In this document: in pieces, positions 30,408-44,500 of the stretch
How the letters are laid out: each line of letters opens with the position of its first letter
Position numbering within the stretch: position 1 is the stretch's first letter
Notes under the pieces: generated by a model
Databases searched by the model: none
What the model saw: the letters and a program-made list of their open reading frames with translations, nothing else
What the model was told of the DNA's origin: nothing
From: Aptenodytes patagonicus
Taxonomy: Eukaryota > Chordata > Aves > Sphenisciformes > Spheniscidae
Direction of reading: 5' to 3'
Assembly (NCBI RefSeq): GCF_965638725.1
Contig: NC_134950.1
Span: 12,958,101 to 13,022,100, forward strand
DNA length: 64,000 bases
Position numbers and translations under genes: made by a program

Positions 30408-32204
30408 GAGATCTGTGAATTCTTGACTTCAAGGTTCCTATTTTGATTGCAAAATTGGGTAGCACAAATACTACTTTAACCACAACGATGTGTTACATTT
30501 TCTAGTTCATGTAAAGGGTACTGACTGCAACATTATGTTTGTTAACTGAATCTTCAGCTTTCTATTAAAAGCTTTAAGACATCAAAGAATCAAAGCTGGA
30601 AATAAACTTTTCCAGGGTCAAGATACAATAGAACAGATTGCTTTACTATAGGACTCTTTCATTGTCAAATAAGAAATTATGTACACTGTTTATTAGTATC
30701 TGTACTTTTTTGGTAAAACTTTTTGACATGGAGAAGGGAATGATTCTGTACAGTAGTTTTCCTTGTACTGGGTTCCTGTAGGCAGAGCACAGGGCTAAGA
30801 TCCAGGAAGATGTAATGCCAGCTTGTTACTGACTCACCACATGGACTTGAGCGAACTTACTTATCTCAGTTTTCCCAGGTGTAAGGAGGACTCATGCATG
30901 TTTCGTAGCATTCTTAAAAGGTAGCTGTCCCCCGCTCCCCTAGGTGGGAGCTGCTAGTGAGCAAGGTAAGGCTTAGGTTCACATAAATGACAACACTTAA
31001 GCTAGGAACGCGATTACTCTAAGCTTAATCGAGACTTCTAAATTGGAATATAGTTGCTCCCTTTTCGTTTTATAGTTGGAGGAAGAGCAGCACTGTCACT
31101 AGGATGAGATTCAAGACTGAATTTCCCTTTAGCATTTGTCTGTCTTTTTACTGGGTAGGTAGGGTACAGAAGGCTGTTGTGCCCCAACTTAGGTATCTCA
31201 GGTATCTATAAGTAGGTGAAGTGAATCTGGGCCAAAACATTTTTATTACTACTTTGTTTCTTCACTAAACCTGGGTTCTGAAGTTTTAAAAACTTGTAAA
31301 TACTGCGTGATGTGAAACTGAGTGGAAAATAAGCAGTCGGACTGGAAGTTTTCAGCTGGCTTGCTTGAAAAAAAAGCATGCTCATTTCTTCACTGCAACT
31401 CAATTTTGTTGATCTGGCTTGTTGAAAAATGTAGAAAACTGGTAATGATCTTATTGTGGGCTTAGATTTTACAGGAACTTGGAGTTCAGAAATCACCTGC
31501 CATTTTTGTCTATTCAGTGATAAGTTTTAAAGATGCTCTTTTGTCTTTCTTTGTATAAAATGGTAGGTAGAAAAGAGGACTGCAATGTTGTAAATACTAA
31601 TCTATCATTGACTGACAGCTGTTATTTGATGCTACCTTGAAAAGACTGAGCACCACCATTTTTATAGGAGTCACGATGCAGCTGGTCTTTTTAGTCATAT
31701 CACTGTCTCCAAAGCATTTGTCTTCATTTTGAGTCAGGACCTAACTGTTAAGTAAAGATGCAAGAGTTTGTGACTCAGCTAAAACCCTGGCACACTCAAA
31801 TTGCAGAACATCTTTGTACAGAAGGCCAGAAGGAAGGCTTGGGTGGGAGGAGGGATGGCAAAAGTCATTGTCCTGGCCCAGTGCACTGTGTTGGGTCTTG
31901 CTTTCTAGTGCATCCTCCTTCTATAAATGAAGAGGAAAAGGTTTGCGAGGCAAATAGACTTCTGATAAATCTTGATTAGCTTTTGAGCTGCTTCAGGTCA
32001 ATTTACTTTGGCTTACAGAAGATTCACTTCAGAACTTCGTATTACGAGCGTAGTCTGTTTTTTCTCTCACTTGTCACTTGACCTGAAGCACTGTCCTCCA
32101 GCGTACACTGAAAATGGCAGTTTCTTGTTAAATGAGTACCTCCTTTCTTATTTTGTACAGGTAACTTCCCTTTTTGTAACCAATTTTTGTTGGCAAAGTT
32201 TTAA

Positions 32205-32210
32205 ATTAAA
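32205..32210 (+). terminator. DERL1: Candidate DERL1 poly(A) signal ATTAAA
   Basis: This common variant hexamer has a GT/T-rich downstream element starting about 10-15 nt later. It is the last good signal before the CR1 copy at 33552. Confidence 0.5.
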
Positions 32211-32230
32211 GTTTTAATCTCTGTTACTGT

Positions 32231-33551
32231 CTCTGTTTTGCTAAATCATATTTCAGCTTAAGACAAGCCTTGTGATCTGCACATCTCTGGGGAATGTCTG
32301 ACAGCTGCACTGTGACACCACCTCCTGCTTTTGATAAAAGTACTCAAGAAAATGACCTGCTTTTGGGTGGGAGTCTCGTCTTCTCTGATCGGTTGCAAAA
32401 TCGTAAAGGCATTTTCTTTGTCTCAGTTTATTACCGTGAGTTTTGACAGTCTGTGTCCTTCCTGGGCTATTATCATTTTACAGCTTTTTTTTTTGTATAC
32501 TTGATGATTCATTCTTTATTGTCCTCTGGGAGGAAGTATCCTTCTACTCACCCTCAAACTTTGTGGGATTGATAGAGATCACTTACTTTTCCAGGGGTAA
32601 GCTTGGTATGCTGCAATACCGTCTCTCTGTCCAGCCAGATGTGCACAGCTGCCAGAATTCCTTTTGAGGCTCTTATCTCAACTGATTTGGAGACACATTG
32701 GGCATCCTGTGAATGACTCTTCTGGTCCTCATGGTTCATCTAGCTGCACTTTTCCTGTTTGTTACCATAGAGGCACCAAAGAAGATCATGGACTTGGTAC
32801 ATAAGGCACTGTGTGAATTTGTTGTGCTTCTTGCACTGGAAAGTCTTGGTCCATACTGAATGCACCAGATAGAACAGCATGGCAAGTGTGTGCCTTTCAG
32901 TTTTGCTCCAGTTGTGTAAAAAGTCAGCGGAAGAGCCAGGAATATGAAATCAAATGCTTCTAAAATGCTTCATCTTTCATTCCTATCACTTTGTCTTGGC
33001 CACAGCTTCTCTCTCAACACAACTTGGTAATGTGGTGTTGCTAGTGACTTAATGAGAAACTGGACCTGTTGCTTCATTCTGTCATCTAATTGTCGCATTA
33101 GGAAAAATGAGAGGCTTTAATTTTCAGAATAGCATATTGTTTGCAATACAACAATATTGTATTTATATATCACTGTGTACCTTATCGGGGGGAAGACTGC
33201 TTTGCCTTGATGGTTAAGGTAGTGAACTGGAGAGATACATACTAATTTACAGTCTGAAGCTTCTGATGCTTCAAATCAACTAATGGCTTTGTAATCCTGT
33301 TCTGCATCCGTAAAATGAAGATGATTTGTATTCTCCCTTGTTCTGTGCTAGGCTTAGGATGATGGATCAATTTGTACTTGCCATAGTATGGTGGAGCACT
33401 AATTTTGATGAAGATGTTCTTAATATTGCCATCGCCTGCAGTAGTAAATGGCTTTTCTTGTTTTGTGTGTCGCTAGATTCTTATTTTGCCATGAGTGATA
33501 GTAACAATGTGACTTGAAACTCAGAATTGAGTCTATTGTCATGGTTTTATT
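32231..33551. other. DERL1 downstream flank, nothing recognised
   Basis: AT-rich single-copy-looking sequence. Short open frames here have no recognisable domains. If poly(A) usage is later than 32210, part of this would still be 3' UTR. Confidence 0.5.
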
Positions 33552-35510
33552 AATCATAGAATCATAGAATAGTTTGGGTTGGAAGGGACCTCTAAAGGGC
33601 ATCTAGTCCAACCCCCCTGCCGTGGGCAGGGACTTCTTCAACTAGATCAGGTTGCTCAGAGCCCCCTCCAACCTGACCTTGAATGCTTCCAGGGACGGGG
33701 CATCCACCACCTCCCTGGGCAACCTGTGCCAGTGTTTCACCACCCTCAGCGTAAAATATGTCTTCCTTATATCTAGTCTAAATCTACCCCCCTTTAGTTT
33801 AAAGCCATTCCCCCTTGTCCTGTCGCAACAGGCCCCACTAAAAAGTCTGCCGCCATCTTTTTTAGAAGCCCCCTTGAAGTACTGATAGGCTGCAATAAGG
33901 TCTCCCCAAAGCCTTCTCTTCTCCAGGCTGAACCACCCCAACTCTCTCAGCCTTTCTTCATAGGAGAGGTGTTCCATCCCCTTTGATCATTCTCGTGGCC
34001 CTCTTCTGGACCCGCTCCAACAGGTCCGTGTCTTATGCTGAGGGATCCAGAGGTAGATGCAGTACTCCAGGTGGGGTCTCCCCAGAGCAGAGTAGAGGGG
34101 CAGAATGCCCTCCCTCGACCTGCTGGCCATGCTTCTTTGGATGCAGCCCAGGATACGCTTGGCCTTCTGGGCTGCGAGCACACATTGCTGGCTCATGTCC
34201 AGCTTTTCATCCACCAGTACCCCCAAGTCCTTCTCGGCAGGGCTGCTCTCAAGCCCTTCATCCCCCAGCCTGTAGTGATACTGGGGGTTGCCCCAACCTA
34301 GGTGCAGGACCTTGCACTTGGCCTTGTTAAACCTCATGAGGTTCCCATGGGCCCACTTCTCAAGCTTGTCCAGGTCCCTCTGGATGGCATCCCATCCCTC
34401 TGGCGTGTCAACCGCACCACTCAGCTTGGTGTCATCTGCAAACTTGCTGAGGGTGCACTCGATCCCACTGTCTATGTCATTGATGAAGATATTAAACAGT
34501 ACCGGTCCCAATGCGGACCCCTGCGGGATGCCACTCGTCACCGATCTCCATCTGGACATTGAGCCGTTGACCAGTACCCTCTGGATGCGACCATCTAACC
34601 AATTCCTCACCCACTGGACAGTCCACCCATCAAATCCCTACCTCTGCAGTTTAGAGAGAAGGAGGTTGTGGGGAACTGTGTCAAAGGCCTTACAGAGGTC
34701 CAGACAGATGACATCTGTAGCCCTTCCCGTGTCCACTGATGTAGTCACTCCATCATAGAAGGCCACTAGGTTAGTCAGGCAGGACTTGCCCTTGGTGAAG
34801 CCATGCTGGCTGTGTCGAATCACCTCCCTGTCCTCCATGGGCCTTAGCATAGCTTCCAGGAGGATCTGTTCCATGATCTTCCCAGGCACAGAGGTGAGAC
34901 TGACTGGCCTGTAGTTCCCCGAGTCTTCCTTTTTTCTCTTTTTGAAAATGGGGGTTATGTTTCCCCTTTTCCAGTCAGTGGGAACTTCTCCGGACTGCCA
35001 CGACTTCTCAAATACGATGGATAGTGGCTTAGCAACTTCATCCGCCAGTTCCTTCAGGACCCGCGGATGGATCTCATCGGGTCCCATGGACTTGTGCACC
35101 TTCAGGTGCCTTAGATCAAACCTGATGTTCTCCCACAGTGGGCAGCTCTTCACTCTCCCAGTCCCCACCTTTGCCTTCTGCTGCTTGGGCGGTGAGGCTC
35201 GAGGACTTGCTGGTGAAGACCGAGGCAAAAAAGTCATTGAGTACCTCCGCCTTCTTCGTGTCCTGGGTAACCTGGTCTCCCGTTTCGTTCCGGAGAGGGC
35301 CTACGTTTTCCCTCATCTTCCTCTTATCCCCAACATACCTATAGAATCTTTTCTTGCTGCCCTTGATGTCCCTGGCCAGATTTCATTCTCTCAGGGCTTT
35401 AGCTTTCCCAACCTGATCCCTGGCTGCTTGGACAATTTCTCTGTATTCCTCCCAGGCTACCTGTCCTTGCTTCCACCCTCTGTAGGCTTCCTTTTTGTCT
35501 TTGAGTTTGT
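33552..35510 (-). mobile_element. CR1 LINE, 5'-truncated copy (copy B)
   Basis: A second CR1 of the same subfamily and orientation as copy A. Its 3' tail is doubled (ATCATAGAATCATAGAAT at 33554). It keeps the reverse-transcriptase region including FADDTK but stops at 35510, well short of copy A, with no endonuclease. Most of its length aligns with copy A (23960 to about 25910) with few differences, so both are fairly young. Frameshifts make it non-functional. Confidence 0.92.
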
Positions 35511-38500
35511 TTAACTTAATGTGTTTGGTTTAACTTAATGAAGTTAAATATGTAATATGTGCATATTAAGCCGAAGTACTTGCATCAAAAAGGTGATGAT
35601 GTGCTGTTTTCTAGGATTGCAAAGATGAAAAGACATCAGCTGCTTATATATTTTCAAGCACACTTTTTTGGTGATTAAAGGAGTTCTGTTCGCAGCAGTG
35701 GCTCACCCTTTTATCATCTGGAACATGATCTGGGAGTGATTACGACTCTTGTGAGCAAAAGTTGCTTAAAAGGAGCTGTAACTGTGGGATGTTGGCAAGG
35801 CCTCTGCAGAATCTTGTTGATGTTGGGGGGAAAAAGTGATGATGAAACCTTAATTCTGGTGCTTGGAGGTGGTTTGGTTTTTTGTTTTGGTTTTTCCCTC
35901 CAGAGGACAAAGCCTTTGTAAAATGCTGTTAGAGCTCAAATCGGCTCTTAAGGCCAAGTGTCTCTGGACTGCTAACCATCAGCCATAGGTCTCCCATAAT
36001 GAAGGTCATGGCAACTGGAGGCAGTGTTTAAAAACAAAACCGCCACAAGCATTCTTCTTGCATCTGAATGTTTACATTTATTTCTTAAAAGAAATGTGTG
36101 TATTTAGTCCCTGGACTGGCCATGGATTAAAGGACAGCAGGTAGATCCCTGTATTAATGGCTTCATTGACTTGTCATTGTAACTGGAGGTATGAGGACTC
36201 TTGCCTGCACCAACCCTTGGGCTTGCCAAGCTGCCTGGTAAGTCTCTTCACACCACAGAGTTTAGGTCACCTTGCAATAGCTAGTTAAATGTAGAAAGTT
36301 TCTTTGCAGTAATGTTTCCCTTTGCTTTCAAGTTAGAGTATTGGTCAGCCGTAGTTAACCCTAACAGACCCCTCAGCCTGTTTTAAAATCAAAACACCCT
36401 CACATGCTCTACTATGACACTCTTAGTCATATGGTTTAGTTTTAGGTAGTCCTGCAAGGAGCAGGGAGTTGGACTCAATGATCCTTATGGGTCCCTTCCA
36501 ACTTGAGATATTCTATGTTCTAACTCAGGTTATGTCATTGCTTTTTTTTTTTTTTAAAATGAAAATACAATATGTGTATGGTGTTGGTGGATGTATGAGG
36601 TAGAGAAGCCTAAGGTACCGATTTTTGGTATAAAAAATATTTTGCATCAGTCAGGAAAGGATCTAAAGATGCTGAGAAATTGGTTTTTAACTGGACTTGA
36701 GAATGGGAAGAAGGATTGTATTCACCTGATGAAAGAATGTTTTTCAAAGTGCTTTTTCCCCAACATGGGCTCAGAAGTGGCGCTCAGGCTGCAAAGAAAA
36801 GCGACGCCTGTCTCTGTCCTCGTCTACTGAATCCTTAACCCCACAGCGGGTGGAGGGGCAAGATGAGACACTGTTTAGTGTTTGTACCCACAACTGGACT
36901 CAGCGGAATAAGCCTTTCGCTAGAAGGAAGCCTTGCGCACGTGCCTGTAACACTGCTTTACCTGTCTTTTTAAGCAGTTGTTTGTTCACTCTGAACTGCC
37001 TGTGCTTATTGCTGTTACGAATTTAAGCAATTGCAAAAAGAAAATGGCAATGTGTGTGCCGTGGGCATTGGCCTTGTTTGTTTTAGGGGCTCAGGCTAGG
37101 GAGTTAACTGTAACTGATGTTAATGTTTCAGTATTTTCACTTAGGAGCTTTTATGTACAGATTAGTTTTCTTAAAAGCTGATTCAAAGCCCAGATGCTAG
37201 AGGGTTTGAGTTTTTTAATGTATAATAGAGTAGGAAAGTTAGTCTTGTCCTGTTCTCTGTTCTGTCTCGCCCTTCTTCCCCAAGGTATGTAATTTCAGAT
37301 AAAAATCCAATTAATGTTGAAAAGTACAGCGAAGATTCTGGGGCAGCATCAAGAAGCTCAAACATCCCAAAGTGTTATGCAACTGATGGCATAAAGGGCT
37401 TTTATTGTTCTTTCAGCCCTTGTGTTGTATCAATTCAGAAAACAGATTAAGTCTTGCAGGAATTGATATTCTTAGAAGATCCTGGACAGGATCTGTGAGC
37501 AGGAGAGCAAGAATTTTGCAAGAGTTCAAACTTTTTGCTGAAATTAGAAGGGCTCCGGATCATGCAGTACAGCAATATTTACATTTTTTCTATTCTACAG
37601 CTCTGTCTTAGAAATATTCAAACCTAAGCGCAGTCTGCACTTGTTCACAGGGATGGATGTACTCCTCTAGCTGTATCAACATCTGGTTTGGCTTTAGTAG
37701 TCCAAGGTGCATGTAGCCAGGGGCAGGGGCTCCCCAAGGAGACCAGCACACCTAAATAAAAAGAAAAAAAATCTGTGAGAACTGAGTTAAGAGGAAGGCA
37801 TGACCTGACAGTCAACTTTCTCTATTTGACTTTCCTTAGTTGGCTGCGTTGAGCTGGGGGGGTTGCACAACCCAGAAGGGAGTAGGACAGACAAGGATGA
37901 AGATGCGGCCGAATCGTTTTGAGGAGGCCCTGGTTTGGCACCTCTTGGGTACAGCCTTTCCCAGGGAGTTTCAGGGAAGTCTCTTGGGATGTAAACTGCT
38001 GTTCCTGAAGGCTGTAGAGATGAAGGTAGCTCCTAATCTGAAAATAAAGGGGCAAAACCTCGGTGTGTGCAGAGGGAAGGTTCCTGGCTGGAGAGCAGGC
38101 TTGCATGTGCTGGTTTCACGGGAATAGTATCGGAAAGAAATTCTGTGTGTGGTGGGGGCTGTTTTTGCAATGTGAGAATATTTCATTTTGATGATTCTGA
38201 TGAGGATGAAATGCTTCAGGTTTTTATTTCTAAAATGACTTTTCAGTTAGGTTAGAAGATATGATGGGTTTTCTGTTTGCTTTTAGAGCTCAAATCAACC
38301 CTTAAAAGCTGAAATCAGAACCTACTCTTTTGATTGGGGCAAAACGCTTCTGCAGCCTTCGTTTCCAGAAGTGTTGTGGTGGTGGCTTTTCACTGCAATA
38401 AGTAAAAAACCTGGTATTTGTGATTCTTGCCTGAGACAGGACTTGCATGTTGGAAAAAGGCCTAACTTGGATCATTGTCAACAGGTTTCTGTCTCCTTTG

Positions 38501-41500
38501 CTCTGTGAGCAGGGAATACCTGGGGAGGTTTAAGAACCTATAGCTTCTGGGCGGAGAGTTTCTGCATTCCTGGTGAAAGCTTCCTAGCATGTCTGTTGCC
38601 TTCATTGGGGTAGGTACAATTCAATTTTTAGTTTTCCTGTATATTTTAGTTAGACCAGTGTTGTTTCATTTAAATCTCCCTTCCCTCTTTTTGATCTGAA
38701 ACTGCACTCAAAGAATTAGGTCATAATTTACTGTTTCACAATAGCACAGGAGGAAGAAGAGGGATATTCTCAGCTCTACTGCATCGTACCTGCACCTGCT
38801 GCCTGTGTTCTGGAGAGGCAGGGAAGACTTAAAGGACTCATCAGATGCACCTGCAAAATGTAAATCCTCATCACTTTAGAAAGCCTGAGCAGGCTGTAAC
38901 AGGGACTCTTCATCCATTGCCTGCCGTGACAGCCATCGTATATAAAGAAGAGCTTCAAACCATTTTCAGAAGTTGAGTCTTGATACTTAAAATCATGTGC
39001 CCAGTAGCAATATTGGTTTTATAGCAATTTATAATCTTTTCTTTCCTTTTCTGTTGGCTGTCATGCAGGCAGTAAATTACCAATCTCTTTTTTTTTTTTT
39101 TTCCCTCCCCCTCCCCCATAGGTGATAACCAGTTTAATACCTCTTCCCTTGCTTACATCCATCTCTGTTTTCCAGATATCAGCTACTTGTTCTCTCAGAT
39201 GGTCTGATGAATGTAACTAGTTAAACTCAGAGTAATTGTCCTCAAATGCCATACGTGCTTTTGGAGCCTGCTGCTGCTATTTCAGAAGAGCTTTTGTGCT
39301 TTCAGTCTTACCCATTTTTTTTTCTAGCTGTGTTAACCGAGTGTGTAATGAATTCTCCAAACCTTCTTCTTGTTTCCGTTCCTCAGAGCCACCCCATGAA
39401 GACGTGCGTAGGCTGTTTTGGGAGCAGAGAGGAGTGTGAAGGGCCATGGCAATGGCATGTCATTGCAGACATACCACTCTTCCCAAGCGGAGGGGAAGCT
39501 ATCATTAACCAACTGGTGAGCTCTGCTTCTCACCTGGACTGTCTGGCACTGGGAGGTCTCACCAGGCTGAGGAGTCCTTGGGTGGTCAGTTGCCTTCGCA
39601 AGAGATGGATTTTTGGGGTTCACAGAGCCACCTGTTAAGAAACAGCTTTTCTCCTCTCTAACAATGTGTTTTCCCCTCTCTTGCACCCATCACTGTCCTT
39701 TTCAAATAATTAATTCTTCTGTGTAACGTATTTTTTAAGAAAAGAAGAAAAAGCAAAAGCAATTGATACAAATTGATGCCATTTAACCTTCCTGGGCAAG
39801 GTGATGGTAGCATTGAAGGAGAAAAGTCCTCTATCAGAGGTGTACATGGTGTGGTGATATTGCACTTGAAGGTCTAGTAAATCTCTAAGAAGTGTATCAG
39901 TGTAATTTCTTGAAAGCAGACAGATAACAATAGGCCCTACAGCTGTATTATTTGGTTGAGTAGCTAAGTGGATAGGGGGACATTTTAGCTGGATGCAATC
40001 CCTGTGCTGAAGGATCTCAGATAGCTCTGTAGCTGCTATTAGAGCACAGCTCACCGGCACCAAATAATTACTGTATAATTTAATGCCAATACAAACAACA
40101 TAAGATAATGCGTTTGCTCCCCTATAGAAATGCTTTGTCCTCTAAATCTGCTCCTGCCAGTTCCTCAAAGTCATCCTACGGCTTTCTGTGTCCCCTCGTG
40201 CATCTTAAATGAGATCAGTAACTTCCTAGGCTGGCTCTAGTGGAGTGGCTCGCTCCACAGAGCTGCTCTCTGAAGCCGAAAGCAATGCAATCCTGAGGAA
40301 ATCCTGCTGAGTAAGGAGAGTTTCTGTTAATGTGTAATAGAGTCGTGATAAGACCAGCTAATAAAGATAAGGTTCTCAACAAGTGGCACGGGACAATGAG
40401 CAGGGAAATGGAGTACGGAAAACTCTGATTAATCATGACCCCCGGCTGCACTGTTCAAAGAAAAACCCACCTCAATAGGATGCGTGGGCATGTTACTGGA
40501 GGGGAGGGAGAACAGGCGGAATCTAGGGAAAAGAATAGCAGGAAAGCGGTTGTACCTCTGTGACCATGAAGGCAGCACCCTGACCCTGGGGAAGGCTATC
40601 TAAGAATAGTTTAGCCTTGATGCCTCCGCAGCTGAAAGGCCAGAGGGAATTAAATCCCACTCATGTGGGTTGCTTTGTTTCTAATGTGTGGAGATGGGCT
40701 TGTTCCTGCCCACTCTCTGTGGGGGCTTGGGTGGAACGCGAGGGGCCAGGCAGCAGAGGAGCTCGGGAGGAGCACCCTGCCCTGGAAGAGCCTGTCAGCA
40801 GGGGCTGGAGCAGCGGGGCAGGGCTGCGCGTCTCCCTCCAGCCAGAGCGAGGGGCAGGACAGCACATGGCATCTCCTTTATACTTGGTGATCTTAACTTG
40901 GCACTACTGCCACCGCCAAGATCACTCACGCTGGATATGTACCTTGCTGTATCGCTGCTATTTTTTTGACCCAAGCTGAATTCATCTGTGGGCCAAATCA
41001 GTAGGGCCAGCATTCCCAATTCACTTGCTGTCTGGTCTATAAAGCTTTAATCTTTTCCCTTTCAGAGGAGTATCATAAAATAGCAAGCTATGCTAAAGTA
41101 GATGCTAAAAGGTAAGCTTACTTACGCTTAGATGTTCCCTGCTGGGCATGGGGCAATGGTAGACTGTATGTTGCCCAAATGAGGGCAATTCTGTGGACTT
41201 GCATTTATTTCTGACTATGCCACTATGTGTCAGGCTTCAGCTTTGCTACGTGTTTGCCAGAAAACAGCTACTGACTGGTACTGCAACCCCACTGAAGAAC
41301 CGGGGAACACAAGGACAGGAGGGGAGAAGGTTGGAAGAAAGAAGTATATTGGTGCCCTGGATCTGCAAGCCCTCTTTCTGAATAACAGCAGCAACAGATA
41401 GGACGTGGGCATAATTTTTTTTCCCCCACCTCTGTACATCTGTCTTGCAACCTGAATGGTGATGGTTTTAAGAAGCTGGTAGTCTGCGTCATGTTTGAAG

Positions 41501-44500
41501 CATTGATCTAGTGTTGAACAAGCATAAGTGTCAATTAAGAAATTGCTATCTGCACATGATAATTCAGGAAGAACATAATTCCAAAGAAGTGCTGATCTTT
41601 CTTGTCTGTGAGTTTGTTCCTTGGCTTGCTTAGGTACTGGTGGCTGTGGTTCAGGAGTAGCAAGTTAAAATCAGTTATGCAAGGCATGGGAAGTAGGGCA
41701 GTTCTAGCTCACATCAAGAAATGGAGGGTAAAAGCCTGATAAGCTCCGAGTAGCTCTTATATTTAATCTTATGCTTGTTACATTTAAAAAAAATTGTTGC
41801 TGTGACGATGAATTAAGAACTTCAGTGTGCAGGATGCTGAGGAGACATTGATTTTTGGCTCTACCATCAGAGAACTGGGATGAAGCTCGCTAAGTATTGC
41901 TGAAAGAGCCTGTTAACAGCAGGCCGGCAGGAGCTGCTCACATAAGAACTGTCCCATGCCTGTGTCCTTCAGTTCTTTTGCAATTGTTTAGGTAAATCAG
42001 AAGCTTTTGCCAAAAAGTCAGGATTAGGAGGAGAGTTAGGAGTTATGACTCTGGCAGGCTGAGGCTGCAGATGGCCACAAACAGTGGCTCTGGGAGAGGT
42101 GGGAATTGCTCTTTGTCAGAAGGGGTGTCAATACTATGGTGAAAATTTAAATGCCATGTGATTTTGCTTGTTGAAGGTCAGTGCAGCAGCATCTGCAGCT
42201 ATCCTGAATTGGTGGGTGGTGCTTTTACTGAGTGAAACCATTTCTCTCCTGCCAAGGGCCACCTGGAAGTTATCTGTGAGCAGAGGAGGAAAGCTTCAGC
42301 AACCTGTATGACTTCAGTTCCCAAGTCACTTGTATATATATATAAAAAAATAAATCTCCTTCTAAATGAATAAGGGGGGGGAGGGTAAGAGACTCAAGAA
42401 AACAATTCAACCCCCTGAAAAGCCAAACACATCATCAATAAGCCCGTTCTGTGGCATGACTTGCTGCTGCCCAGCTGAGGACAAAGCGCTGAAAACATCC
42501 TTCAGTGCCACCACCCCACTGCCTGCTCGCTCGGGGAGAGGCGTACTTCATCTTTGTTTAGATGCTGAAATGCCCTTGAAAGCAAAATCCCCAGCAAGGA
42601 GGTGGTTTGGAGATAAACTTGTGTTTGGCAAACCCCTGTCTGTGCCGCGGGGCTGTAATGTGCTGCGGTGACGGTAGCCTGCACTCTGGGACGGTGCTTA
42701 ACCCAATTACACCGTGGTGCTTTGTGGCCAGCACTGGTGCTCGGTCCAGTGTCCTTCCCTCAGATGGCATAAAATTGGTGTCTGTGAGTCCGAGAAGAGA
42801 GTGGTTCTGCCCAGGTTCAAGCGTAGGCCAAGTATGAAGAAAACAAAACAAAAACTCAGCGGCCTCCTGTGATTTAGACGAGCAAAACTCCTGTGCTGGA
42901 GGACAAAACCGTGCTCTTTGGGTGAGCGCTTATCGTTCTTGAAGCTGGCACAGCAGAGCAGAGCAGCCCATGCTTCAAAAAGCAAAGTAATTAATTCTCC
43001 TTGCTCCCAGCCGCAGCAGCCTCTGTTGTGCAATGCTGCACTGCAACCGGGCATGGAGAAACTTTCTTTCCAATCAAAAGAAGTATTCATTTTTTTGCTC
43101 TGACACAGCAGGGTTGGTCTTCCTTTTAATATTACTGAAGACAATGTCTGCCTTGCCTTTCCATGACCTTCAGCGTGTGGCTTCGTGTTAAAATTTCCAT
43201 CCCCCCACATTCAAATGCTGGCATTAAAAAGAAAAAAAAAAAGATTATAATTCCTTTTGTTTAAATCCCTAATAGGGAGCCTTAGAGCATGCTGCCCTTC
43301 AGACGCGGGGATAGGGCTTGGCTTGTGCTCCTGGCTCTGGGCTCTTCACCTGGGCTCTGTCGGCATCATGGAGAGCGGGTCAAACCCACGGACCCCCACC
43401 CTGACCTGGGTGCTCTCTGCCTGCTGTTTGCCCAGCTGTGGTTGAAGCCTGGTGATGGCTGGAGAACAGGTTTGGAGCTGTGCTTCCCAGTCTGGCGTAC
43501 TTCTGCTTTCCCTCTGAATAATGGGGCTAACGGTGCCAAACCCACTGGCATCCTCTTTCTGTCGCAGCTGCTCCAGGTGTGTCCCTCGCTCTCAGCGTGG
43601 GCAGTCCCTACCTCTTTGTCTCCAAATGTGTCACAAGTAATAACAACATCAGTCGATCAAATTTAGTGCTGATTTAAATTCCTGGTTGCAGGGAGCCTCC
43701 CTGGCTTTTCAGGGCCAGCTTCCCTGCTCAGCATCGTCCCCTCACCCGGAGGCAGTTTTGGGGGAGAGCATGGGGGGAACATGGTCCTTCAGGTGAGGCA
43801 GCAGCTGATGGGGCTTAATGATTGAAGCTATGGCCAACCCAAGTGAAGGTAAATGTTCAAAAGTCCCTTGGGAGAACCTGGAGCAGAGCTGTAGGCAACA
43901 GACCATCAGAGAGCAGCCAAATAAGCCTGAATTTATGTGAAACTCCGGCTACAATGAGTAGGCACTGGGAAAGATCCCTTTATGAAGAGGTTTAACAGTT
44001 GGGTGATAAGACATGATGCTGCTGTTTAATGAGTGTCTTGGGAGCGTATCGAGGCAGGAGGCAAAGTCAAGTAATTCCACCTCACCAGGGAACTGCATCA
44101 TTGTTCATCAGCATTAGCTGACGGCCCCAGCGCTGAGACGAGAGGGACTGCCGGGGTTATGGGATGACAAAAAAGCAAAATATGTCAGATTTGAACATTT
44201 AGGTACAGATATATGTTAAATACCACTGTGTGGCAAAATCTCTTTTGGTATTAGTGATTTCGCGTGAGCAGTTTGGAGAGGCCAAAGAGGCTGAACGGCT
44301 CCATTGCTCTCAAGCTGAGAAGAGAGTGATGCGCTTAATACCAAGGCGGATTTAATCACATGTATGCTAATGTGTTATAAAGCACCCCGGGGCACGCTGT
44401 GAGCTCCTGCTTTAAAGGGAGGAGAAATTCCCCCTCCGTGGGAATAAAAGAGCAGCTGCAGTGGGGGCCAGAAATGCCAGCCATGCTGGGGGGAGCACCT

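Larger units (their letters stand above)
29668..32230 (+). other. DERL1: Probable DERL1 3' UTR
   Basis: After the stop there is a long AT-rich stretch without a credible gene. The best poly(A) signal is ATTAAA at 32205-32210, followed by a TG/T-rich run (CTGTTACTGTCTCTGTTTTG), which gives a 3' UTR of about 2.5 kb, similar in scale to the human one. An earlier AATAAA at 30601-30606 could give a shorter form. The stretch contains a 9-bp hairpin (29954-29979) and an 18-nt poly(C) run. Confidence 0.6.

Noticed and set aside
39246-39638. A 130-codon open frame in the DERL1-ZHX2 interval
   Set aside because: The product has no recognisable family and the codon pattern looks random. No poly(A) or splice context supports a gene.
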